Origin: Endotrypanum monterogeii
Taxonomy: Eukaryota > Euglenozoa > Kinetoplastea > Trypanosomatida > Trypanosomatidae
DNA: 24,915 nt
NCBI GenBank assembly: GCA_000333855.2
Contig: CM007319.1
Location: forward strand, 1,372,805 to 1,397,719
Direction: 5' to 3'
The number at the start of each line of letters is the position of its first letter. Position 1 is the first letter of the stretch. A model generated the notes under the pieces. It had not been told where the DNA came from. It saw nothing but the letters and a program-made list of their open reading frames with translations, and made no database searches. The position numbers and the translations under genes are program-made. Below, piece after piece: positions 9,907 through 17,802 of this stretch.

Positions 9907-11229
9907 TCATTTTCTGCGCTTTGGTGCAGCCTTGACAGCCTGCGTCTGTGAAAATTTTTTCGTCAATGTACTGCGCATCTGAATATTTGAGGCACGCAGG
10001 CTCTCGATCTCCTGAGCCAGGTTATCCTCCTCGGTGTGGAAATGTTTCTTCGTCGTCTCAACGGCCGCCTCGCCTGACACGTGCACGCTTTCGTCAAACC
10101 GGGCAATATCGTTGTGCTTGTCGATATACTGGGCCAGCTTCGCCTCCATCGATTGAACAGCACTCTCCTTTTCCAGAACGAGCATATTCTTTCGGGCTAC
10201 ATTGGTGCGCATCATCTCGTTGTTCTTGTACAGGAGACGGTACGTGTCCACAGGAATGTACTCGTGCTCCGGCAGCACCTCCGCCACGTCTTGCGGCTCT
10301 TCGCGCGAGGCCGACGGCACCAAGGCCGATTTGGCAACATTGCGCTCGAATTCGCGCGCCAGTCGCATCTCACTCAGCGACTTGGCCACCATGTCTAAGC
10401 GCCGCTGTAGCTGCTGCTGCCGGGCGATTTGCGCCTTGATGACGTTGTCCTGGCGTCGGCAAGCCATCTTCAGTTCCTGCACGGCGTCAGAAAGGAAGTC
10501 GCGATCGCTCTCCATGCATGCCACACTATTCTCCACCAGACCCGAATCGCCTTGGTTCTGCACAACCAGCTGCAGCTTGTTGTTTTCTGCCGCCAAGCGC
10601 TGGGCTTTGGCCTGTATCTCACGGCACTCTTTCTCCCGCACACGACAGTCATTGCGGAGCTTCATGTACTCGGTACGACGATCTTCGTTTTTCTGAACAG
10701 TTTCGTTCAGATGCGAAATGGTCTTCTCCAACTTTATGATCGATGACTTCGTCACTTTGATATCCGATTGGAGAGATGCCTCGACAGTCAACATGTCGTG
10801 AATATCCTCCCGGTTGCGCGCGATCTTCGAGAGCTGCACATCGCGCTTGCCTTCGTACCAGCCAGTTGTCGCCATCACCGTATCAAGCTCCTTCTGCACG
10901 CTTTCCAGCTTCGTTGCCCGGTCGCGCACCAATTTTTCCTGCATTGCATTCTCACGCGCCAAGAGCTGGTTGCGGCGACGCACAATTTTGAGCTGATTCT
11001 GCAGGCGCACGATGTTGTCCAAGGCATCCTCTGCGGCGATCTCCTGTGGAGCCACGGTGATCTCGTTGTACTGCTGTATCTGTCGGTTCACGTCATCGGT
11101 TCGGTTTTGCTCCTCGATCGTCTCCAGCTCAGCTCCGAGCGTGTCCAGTCGAGCTGCATGCTGCTCAATCGCCTGGGTCATGCGCTGCAGCTCTTGCTGC
11201 ACAACAGGGTCAATCGCAGCGATCTCCAT
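9907..11229 (-). CDS. Coiled-coil protein, candidate cytoskeletal/flagellar component
   Basis: Predicted 440-residue protein that I cannot assign to a named family. Residues from about 5 to 300 are almost continuous alpha-helical coiled coil, with heptad-like Leu/Ile spacing and very high Glu, Gln, Lys and Arg content (for example LENQ/KLE-type repeats and RQQQLQRRLDMVAKSL). A Pro-containing break follows around 305-335 (EVLPEHEYIPVDTYR), then a second helical stretch to about 425, and a basic tail ending APKRRK. There are no membrane segments and no signal peptide. This architecture is common among trypanosomatid flagellar and basal-body proteins, but that role is inferred from shape only. 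The ATG at 11229 is the first in frame and is preceded by a strong splice acceptor about 105 bases upstream. The gene is intact. Confidence 0.85.
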   Translation of the reverse strand: MEIAAIDPVVQQELQRMTQAIEQHAARLDTLGAELETIEEQNRTDDVNRQIQQYNEITVAPQEIAAEDALDNIVRLQNQLKIVRRRNQLLARENAMQEKLVRDRATKLESVQKELDTVMATTGWYEGKRDVQLSKIARNREDIHDMLTVEASLQSDIKVTKSSIIKLEKTISHLNETVQKNEDRRTEYMKLRNDCRVREKECREIQAKAQRLAAENNKLQLVVQNQGDSGLVENSVACMESDRDFLSDAVQELKMACRRQDNVIKAQIARQQQLQRRLDMVAKSLSEMRLAREFERNVAKSALVPSASREEPQDVAEVLPEHEYIPVDTYRLLYKNNEMMRTNVARKNMLVLEKESAVQSMEAKLAQYIDKHNDIARFDESVHVSGEAAVETTKKHFHTEEDNLAQEIESLRASNIQMRSTLTKKFSQTQAVKAAPKRRK

Positions 11230-11334
11230 CTGTCCCTTTTATGCTTCAGCTTTTGTAAACTCAAGAATGTCCTCTGTATGTTTGTCTGTACGCGTGTGCG
11301 TGTGTGATCAGAACGCAGCCTCGACACAAAACAA

Positions 11335-11360
11335 CTAAAAAAAAGAAATAGAAAACAAAA
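11335..11360 (-). promoter_or_regulatory. Strong candidate trans-splice acceptor of the coiled-coil gene
   Basis: On the minus strand a T-rich tract at about 11337-11360 ends in TAG, with the AG at 11336-11335. The predicted 5' UTR is about 105 bases. This is the clearest acceptor in the window. Confidence 0.65.
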
Positions 11361-11435
11361 CGTGCACCCTGGAATCAAGATGAGGAAGGAAACAGACGGG
11401 ACCTTACACGCGATGAAAAGTTTTACCACCTCATG

Positions 11436-11472
<37 letters not shown>

Positions 11473-11489
11473 GTGTGTGTGTGTGTGTG
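11436..11489. repeat. (TA)n-(TG)n compound microsatellite
   Basis: A TA run at about 11436-11462, a short interrupted TA block, then a TG run at about 11472-11489. It lies about 100 bases beyond the predicted acceptor of the coiled-coil gene. Confidence 0.9.
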
Positions 11490-11862
11490 CATGAAAAGCA
11501 GAAGTGGCCATGTTGTAAGGGAAAACAGCAAAACAGCAGAAAGAAGAAGAAAAGAGATGATCACGTCCGATAATGAGGATGTAAAAGCAAGTGTCATCCT
11601 CATTGCTGAGATTATGTCCTCGAGGACAGTGCAGGTGAGTCAACTTACCGTACACCAGAGGTTCAGGCGCTAGTACTTCCTTTGTTTTCCCCTTTCCAGC
11701 GAAAATCGATAGGACTAAAAGATGCTCCGTACGCAAGCAAATGCCACACAAGACACAACGCGGAACGAAGAAAAAGGTTTCGAGGCGAGGCACTTGAGCA
11801 GTTTCCAGACTGGAAAAAGGGATATCAGCGCGGAGACTTTTTCACTTTTTCTGCAGATGTCT

Positions 11863-11907
11863 GTATATATATATATATATATGTATATATATGTATATAT
11901 ATATATA
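11863..11907. repeat. Interrupted (TA)n microsatellite
   Basis: Three TA blocks separated by single G residues, followed by a short GT-rich patch. The pattern resembles the run at 11436-11489. Confidence 0.9.
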
Positions 11908-12396
11908 CGTGTGTGTGGGGGAGAGGGGGAACATTCCACGATATGGTAGTGACCTAGGCGTGATATTGTTGAGGGTGGAAGAAAAGGAGCAGCAGCACCA
12001 ACATGAAAACCAATGCAAGGGAGAAGTCAACACCAACCACACGAAGCGAGAAACTTTTTGTCGGGACATACCGAGAGGCGCACACCCCATTCAAACAAGG
12101 CAAGAGCGACGATCAACGCAACACTCGCGCGCCGCGCGCTGGTGTTCACGACACCAAACGTAGAGGAGGCAGGAAAAAAAAAAATTAGGTGCGTACAATG
12201 TAAAAGCACCTATGTATTTTTTTTTTTTGACCCACAGCCGACTCCCTCTTGTAGCAGACTGAACCCCTGTCTCACATCCCACCCACCCCCTTGAAAATGA
12301 CGCTCCCCCTTCTCATACAAGCCGATAATGAGCTTTCAGTGCACACCATGGCGACAAGGAAAACTCCGGGGATGTAAAGAGTGACTCCCCTCTTTC

Positions 12397-14937
12397 TCAC
12401 ACCAACAGCGAAGTGATAGGGGAGGAGATATCCTTGGTGAGGCGCTTCGCACGTGGCAGTAATGGGCCAAAGGCGCGACCGCGCCATCTGTCGAAGCACC
12501 GACGGCTCAGCCGCTCGCGCCGAAGCTGACCTAGAACGTCCCACGCGAACTGTGCGCGACGCCGCTCTGCAGCGCGGAAACGCCAGTGCCGAAAGCATCC
12601 GAGAATCAGAGTAGTCTCATTAATCGTATCTGCCACATAGAGATTTGTGCGAGACTGAAGGCGCGCCTGCGCGCGTTGGTGCCAGTGTCGCAGCATAAAG
12701 CGCTGCCGCGTACACTGAATCGCACGCCCTACGCGTCTCTTCAGGACCCTGTCTCGCCAACGCTGGAAGCAGCCCTGCAGCAGCCGCGCCTTGTGTGTGA
12801 GGCGCACTGCAAGACGGTGCCGCCAAAGTTTGTGTGCGTGGCGCAGCAACTGGCACACGTGTAACTGCGACGCAGACGCAAACGCGTGGCGATGCTCTGT
12901 GGCCGCCACCCACTGGGAAAACACTAGCTGTTTGTAAAGCCTCTGCGCCCGATGAACACTGAGAGCCTGCAGCCACCGGCACACAGCGTGGGCGTAAACG
13001 CTCTGGAGATGAAAGCGGTCTGCCTGCCAGGCTTGAAAACGAACGCGCCACCGGTCAAAGCACTTACGCAGCTGCGAGGCACTGGCAATAGACTGCGCTG
13101 CGGTGGTCTTGTACTTGAGTAGTCCGTCAGGAATGACTCCAACGTGCACATGGCGCGGCGCTCGCGACCGATTCTCTACCCCACTGTCACCCCCATTCGC
13201 GCTCGGTCCTGGATGCACCGAGCACCGTCGCTGATGTTCGGGCTGATTTCGACGGTGTTTCAGAGCTAGCCTACGCGCACAGCTGCCTATGCGACGTACG
13301 ACATTCGCACGCATCTGCTGTGCATAATGCCACACAGCGAGGTGTGCCATAAGTCGCAGCTCCGTCCTCTGCTTCCATGACAAAAAGAGGCGCCGCAGAA
13401 GCAGTCGGGGACCCACAGCAGTCACCAGGGCAGTGCCGCTGCCAAATGAATGAGGCTTTCCCTCCAAAAGTGCAAGAAGCTCTCTCCTCTCTTCATACCC
13501 CTCAAGAAACTTTTGACCGCTGCGCCGCCGCCGCTGCCAATGCTCACTAAACGCAGTAGCTGTCTCGTTGAGTGCGCTACGCTCACGGTGCCAAGTAAAC
13601 ACCCGCACCCAGTGCTCGAAATATCGCCGGCGCTGGGCCCTTTGACAAACGGAGAAGGCTCGATTTCGTTGGTGCAGCAGCCCTCTCCAATGAGACAGGA
13701 CACCGCATAGTATTTTTCGCTTGTGCACAAAACGCTGCCAATGGAAAACAATACCCCTCAGAAGGGAGATGCGCCAGTGCCGCTGCGTCGCGGCTATGCT
13801 GCACCACCGTCGCAGGGAACGTCTCTGGAGGTAGTAGCTAAAGCGCAGTTCAACACTTTCACGGAGAGCGCGCCGCGTATACACCGCAAGGCGTAATTGT
13901 CGCAGAAAGACCGTTGCAATGGCGCGGCTTTTCGCGACACAGAGAATAATCATAGACACAGAAGAGCGAACCCGGTTCTCTGCGCTGTCTAAGGGGCCTG
14001 TCGTCGGCGCACGAGCGCGACCCTCTCCTGCGGAGACGGCGCCTCGTCCCACCTGAGATGCAGCTGTGAGGGAGGTTGTCAAAGTGGAGATCCGCTGCAG
14101 GGCTTTACGCCGAGTCGAGGCAGACGAGGATGGCGAAAGAGCAACACCAAGTACATCCTCTTTGGCCTTGGTGGAGAAATGGCGCTGCATCCAGATGTGA
14201 TGTCTTTTTAACAGTCCGGCGCGGTGTGCAGCAAACAAAGCCCCAGAAAGATTCCGCGTGAAGTGATCGGAAGTTTCCTGCAGCGCTGGAGTCGAGGGGT
14301 ATCGATCCGGTGGGAGAAATGGCTTTTCATGCAGACGCACAGCCGGTGCCTGCTGCACCGCTAATTCCTGGGCTGTCCCTGGAGAGGCAGAGGAAGAGGC
14401 ACAACGCTGTGCGCCAGGAGACACCTTGGGTACAGGCACGGTTGACGCCCCCGTGTGATGTTTTCCATCGCGAGAGCAGGAATGATGAGTCACAGCATGC
14501 CACACTGCCTTCCGCATGAGCGCGTCCAGTCGACGCACATCGCGCACTGCCTCCTCAACGGATTCCCGCAAGTCTCGCAGAGAAACAGGCCCACCACCCG
14601 CGAAGAGATTGTGAGCCGAGTCAGAGCCGGTATGTGGTGAAAAAGAGGTCCCTTCGCAGGGTATGACACCTTCGATGGAGGCGCTACTAGACCGACTGTT
14701 GCTCCTGATAGGTAAGCCTTCACGGCCGCCTGAGTCTTGTCGACGGGCAATACCCAGTCGAGAATCACCGACGAAATGGTGTGGCTGCGCCGCAGTTCCA
14801 GGAAGCGTAGAGCTCGACACAACGGAAAACGGCACCGAAGTCGGTGCCGATATTGGCTGCCTCTCCGGCTGATATCCCCCCGCGTCGTCATCGGCGTCCT
14901 CGTAAAAGTTGCGAATGTGCCCAACAGCACGTCGCAT
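12397..14937 (-). CDS. Sfi1-repeat protein, probable centrin-binding basal-body component
   Basis: Predicted 846-residue protein. Residues 1-325 are polar and probably disordered (Ser, Pro, Gly, Arg). From about 326 to 825 the protein is basic and helical, with regularly spaced Trp-centred motifs of the Sfi1 type (hydrophobic residue or Cys-Phe, two residues, Trp, Arg/Lys). The tryptophans are near 378, 388, 400, 417, 443, 467, 521, 536, 630, 655, 676, 705, 727, 752, 785 and 818. The clearest repeats are CFDRWRVRF, CFQRWRDRV, CFRHWRFRA and CFDRWRGRA. In Sfi1 each such repeat binds one centrin along a long helix at the spindle pole or centrosome; in a trypanosomatid the likely sites are the basal body or bilobe. 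That location is inferred. The ATG at 14937 is the first in frame. The gene is intact, with no membrane segments. Confidence 0.87.
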   Translation of the reverse strand: MRRAVGHIRNFYEDADDDAGGYQPERQPISAPTSVPFSVVSSSTLPGTAAQPHHFVGDSRLGIARRQDSGGREGLPIRSNSRSSSASIEGVIPCEGTSFSPHTGSDSAHNLFAGGGPVSLRDLRESVEEAVRDVRRLDALMRKAVWHAVTHHSCSRDGKHHTGASTVPVPKVSPGAQRCASSSASPGTAQELAVQQAPAVRLHEKPFLPPDRYPSTPALQETSDHFTRNLSGALFAAHRAGLLKRHHIWMQRHFSTKAKEDVLGVALSPSSSASTRRKALQRISTLTTSLTAASQVGRGAVSAGEGRARAPTTGPLDSAENRVRSSVSMIILCVAKSRAIATVFLRQLRLAVYTRRALRESVELRFSYYLQRRSLRRWCSIAATQRHWRISLLRGIVFHWQRFVHKRKILCGVLSHWRGLLHQRNRAFSVCQRAQRRRYFEHWVRVFTWHRERSALNETATAFSEHWQRRRRSGQKFLEGYEERRELLALLEGKPHSFGSGTALVTAVGPRLLLRRLFLSWKQRTELRLMAHLAVWHYAQQMRANVVRRIGSCARRLALKHRRNQPEHQRRCSVHPGPSANGGDSGVENRSRAPRHVHVGVIPDGLLKYKTTAAQSIASASQLRKCFDRWRVRFQAWQADRFHLQSVYAHAVCRWLQALSVHRAQRLYKQLVFSQWVAATEHRHAFASASQLHVCQLLRHAHKLWRHRLAVRLTHKARLLQGCFQRWRDRVLKRRVGRAIQCTRQRFMLRHWHQRAQARLQSRTNLYVADTINETTLILGCFRHWRFRAAERRRAQFAWDVLGQLRRERLSRRCFDRWRGRAFGPLLPRAKRLTKDISSPITSLLV

Positions 14938-16161
14938 CGTGGTGATATGCCGGGGAGGGACCGCTGTCTTTCAGTTTGTCCGAAGTGCTGCTCCGTCCTT
15001 TTCTCCCCCTTCTCCCTCTGCCGCTCTCTCTCTCACCTTTGCACAGTCCACAGAACACCCTTCGATTCTCTCTCCTTCGTTTTTTTCCGATGCGAAGGTG
15101 TGATTGAGCACCCGGTGCTTCGAGGCCGCAGCCCGCCTAGGCAGGTCTGTGAGTGGATGAGTGGGTGTCACACATCATCAGTGGCCGCTCTACGGCCAGA
15201 AACTATAAAATGCAGCGCCAGTGAGAATTGTTAAGAAGAAAGAGGGAGACGGAGGGACACAGAGAGAGCGGAAAATAAATTCAAGAGGCACGATACCATC
15301 CAAGTACACAAAGTGGAGTAGTCGTGAAACGTGAACGCGTACCTGGGCACCCGAAAGGCACCTTTGGTGGTTTTCTAGAGTTGTGTGCCTCAGTTACGCT
15401 CTTCTCTCCTCTTGGGGCCAAGCACGCATGAGCACGTCAGTGTATATTGGTGGAGGGTAGGGGGAGGAGGGGGGGTAAGTGATTCAGCGAGATGTGGGAT
15501 ACGCATGTGTGGTGATATTCGTATTGGAGTTGAGGAGAGAGAAAGCGGTAAGGATTTGAGTAAGTAAAAGAAAAAAAACACAATGGGGGGAACCATGCAA
15601 CACAGCAAAAGAATGGGGCAAAGCGCAAGACGGCAAAAGGGGGGAAGCCCATGGAAGTCATCTATGGCAGAGCGAGCAATAGCGGAAAGCGAACGATCAC
15701 TGCACAACATTTGAACGGGAGAACGACCGCAGTGACGCAACGTCACGATATGGGTGGAGGTAGATATTTCTTCATGTACAACTGAATATAGTTTTTTTTT
15801 CTTTTTTTGCTATTATTGCTTTTGTGCTCATCCACATATGTTCCTTATTTTTCGAATGGATGACCTAGGCTCTGCGGTCGTCTTGTGGGCTAATTGAGGG
15901 AATGGTACAAAGCTGGTAGTCTCCCTTCCCGTACGCAACTCGACCGAGGCGCTGGCATGCGCATGACCTCTGTTGGTCACTTGTTGCGAGTGGACGTCCA
16001 ACGAACCGAATGTGAAACCGAAAAAAAAAACAGGAAAACATATGGACAATGCTCAAAGCAAACAAGCAAATCCTCCGAGCAATCATTCCGCTGAACAGTG
16101 TAGAGTATTTCCCAGACTCCTTCGTCTTCCACCCCTCCTCATCCACCGCGCTTTGAGGGCC
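14938..16161. other. 1.2 kb spacer between the PhyH-like gene and the Sfi1-like gene
   Basis: No gene is seen. Next to the Sfi1-like gene, 14990-15080 is C/T-rich on the plus strand, so the presumed 5' UTR is GA-rich. A predicted splice acceptor lies near 15203. The remainder, with T-runs near 15791-15808 and an A-run near 16020-16030, is presumed 3' UTR of the PhyH-like gene. Confidence 0.6.
15203..15272 (-). promoter_or_regulatory. Candidate trans-splice acceptor of the Sfi1-like gene
   Basis: On the minus strand a C/T-rich tract at about 15225-15272 is followed by TTTATAG, with the AG at 15204-15203. The predicted 5' UTR is about 265 bases. Confidence 0.45.
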
Positions 16162-17328
16162 TCACTCAAGGTACAGCGGTGGAAAGACAACAGGGGCGCA
16201 AAAGCTTACCTCTCGGGGCATGGTGCGCCACCCGCGAATCCACGACGGGGCCATGAGGAGGGGTCGCGCGCTCTCCGAAACAACATTGATGCGGTAGACA
16301 ACTTCACTTTGAGTAGTCATGTTGCTTCCAAAGGCCATCATCAAATGTGGATCGACCACCATGACAGTTCCCGGTGCGATTAAGGGGGCAGTGACACCAC
16401 TGCTCGACACGGCCGCAGATGCGAGGAGCGGCTGACTCACCACTGACGCATCAAATTGGAAGTGGCGCAGCTGATCGCGCATGTCGGCCTCCATTGGGGA
16501 GAAGGTGCGCCACAGTCGCCCAGCGCGGACCCCATGCAGGTACTGGCGACGTACTACGTGCTGTGAATTGCGCATCACAAAAGGAGGGAGACGCAGAGCA
16601 GAGGGAGTATAGGTGAAGAGCACCAGCGAGACAGCTGACGCCTCACCCCCAGCTTTGCTGATGCGTGCGTTCGTTTGGGTACCAATTGTCGGGGCAAGAC
16701 AGTGATACCCAACTGGGTTGCCGTACGCCTCGCGCAGTAGGGGAACATCACCAAATATGACGGGTCGGGTAACACCGCCCACGACCTCTGCTATCGTCGA
16801 AAGCGGCTTCACAAACTCCTCCCTGTCGCGCAGAGCCATCTCCAATTCAGTGTTTGTCATCCACGCATTAGCGCGGTACTGGTCGATTGCCATGAGCATT
16901 TGTGGGTCGGTTTTGACCGTGCTGGTGCAACCCCGACCCGACATCTTCTGCGCCTCGGCCGAAACCATCTCACTCAACTTCCACATCTCCTCCCCACTGA
17001 GCTGTGAGACATCGCGGCCATTAAGGAAGGCCTTCGCAGCTCGCCGCAGCCGACGTTTCTGCCGCTTCATGTCGCGGTAGTAGCGCAGGATGAACTGCCG
17101 CTTCTGCAGATGCGACATGAGGCCATCGTAAAGTGGATCTGTGTACTTGGGCTTTGACTTCAGGAGAGAATGGATATTGGGCAGATGCGCGAATGAGTGA
17201 GAGCGTGCCGTGGTGGATACCAACGCACCGGACCGGATGCGCTCTACCATGCCGGTCGAGAGCACATTTGGGATGATGGCATAGCCGTGCTCCAAGAAAT
17301 GTTGTCGTGCAGCAAATGGAGAAGTCAT
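16162..17328 (-). CDS. Phytanoyl-CoA dioxygenase (PhyH)-like protein, probably lacking iron ligands
   Basis: Predicted 388-residue protein. The N-terminus matches the PhyH opening pattern (FLEHGYAIIPNVLS at about 11-24, then MVERIRSG). A long helical insertion follows at about 60-180. The C-terminal half resembles the PhyH core: VGYHC near 206-210 sits where the His-x-Asp iron motif is expected but no Asp follows; LRLPPFVMRNSQH near 245-257 resembles the usual 'PGSH' strand; and APGTVMVVDPHLMMAFGSN near 318-336 resembles the segment holding the distal His, which here aligns with Met331. Arg346 may correspond to the 2-oxoglutarate-binding Arg. It may therefore be a non-catalytic or strongly altered member of the fold. 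The start is the ATG at 17328; the longer frame begins with GTG, right at a predicted splice acceptor. The alignment was made by eye. Confidence 0.7.
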   Translation of the reverse strand: MTSPFAARQHFLEHGYAIIPNVLSTGMVERIRSGALVSTTARSHSFAHLPNIHSLLKSKPKYTDPLYDGLMSHLQKRQFILRYYRDMKRQKRRLRRAAKAFLNGRDVSQLSGEEMWKLSEMVSAEAQKMSGRGCTSTVKTDPQMLMAIDQYRANAWMTNTELEMALRDREEFVKPLSTIAEVVGGVTRPVIFGDVPLLREAYGNPVGYHCLAPTIGTQTNARISKAGGEASAVSLVLFTYTPSALRLPPFVMRNSQHVVRRQYLHGVRAGRLWRTFSPMEADMRDQLRHFQFDASVVSQPLLASAAVSSSGVTAPLIAPGTVMVVDPHLMMAFGSNMTTQSEVVYRINVVSESARPLLMAPSWIRGWRTMPREVSFCAPVVFPPLYLE

Positions 17329-17802
17329 CGCGGGAAGAAGGACCTCTTCAGAGACGCAGCGCAAAGAGGGACGCAGTACACACACGACGCACCACCGCGC
17401 TGGGTCCACTACAACGAGAAAGCCAGAAACAGAGGGAGCAATTTTTTTTTTTACAGAAGAGTGGACGAATGGCGGGAAAAATACATCACCTAAAACGGAG
17501 AAGATACTGTGAGTATGATGTGTGGAAAGGCAGTGCGTCTGCGCAAAGAGTAGCCACGAGAGTCGAGCATCTGCGAGTCTACGGGCACTTGGTCAGCTTA
17601 CATGGTTTGCCTCCTCTTTCACAGCTGGGGAGGAGGGGATATAAAGGGAAGAACTTGTATAGGTACTTTTTTTTCGACTTCGAAAAGAGGTCCACTGTGG
17701 TATATTCTTCACAAAAGAGTCAACGAAAAATGCACCGGTGGGGTGGAGGTCAAAGGGGGAGGGGGGGGCCCAAGTGCACCTGCTCATGACAGTCGCATTC
17801 AT
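17329..17802. other. Short spacer between APC2 and the PhyH-like gene
   Basis: At 474 bases this is the shortest spacer in the window. It contains the 80-base predicted 5' UTR and acceptor of the PhyH-like gene, short T-runs (about 17442-17452, 17667-17674) and a G-run near 17760-17768. No gene is seen. Confidence 0.6.
17409..17440 (-). promoter_or_regulatory. Candidate trans-splice acceptor of the PhyH-like gene
   Basis: On the minus strand a C/T-rich tract (about 17412-17440) runs into GTTGTAG, with the AG at 17410-17409. This gives an 80-base 5' UTR and excludes the GTG-initiated longer frame, supporting the ATG at 17328. Confidence 0.6.

Larger units (their letters stand above)
11230..12396. 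other. 1.2 kb spacer between the Sfi1-like gene and the coiled-coil gene
   Basis: No gene is seen. It holds the 5' UTR and splice acceptor of the coiled-coil gene, two complex TA/TG microsatellites (11436-11489 and 11863-11907), an A-run near 12174-12183 and a T-run near 12219-12229. The rest is presumed 3' UTR of the Sfi1-like gene. Confidence 0.6.

Noticed and set aside
9948..11338. Several plus-strand open frames over the coiled-coil gene
   Set aside because: They are antisense shadows caused by the strong codon bias of the real gene and are rich in Cys, Ser and Arg without any motif.
17329..17409. Upstream extension of the PhyH-like frame
   Set aside because: The extension starts with GTG exactly at the predicted AG acceptor, and the family pattern begins just after the ATG at 17328.
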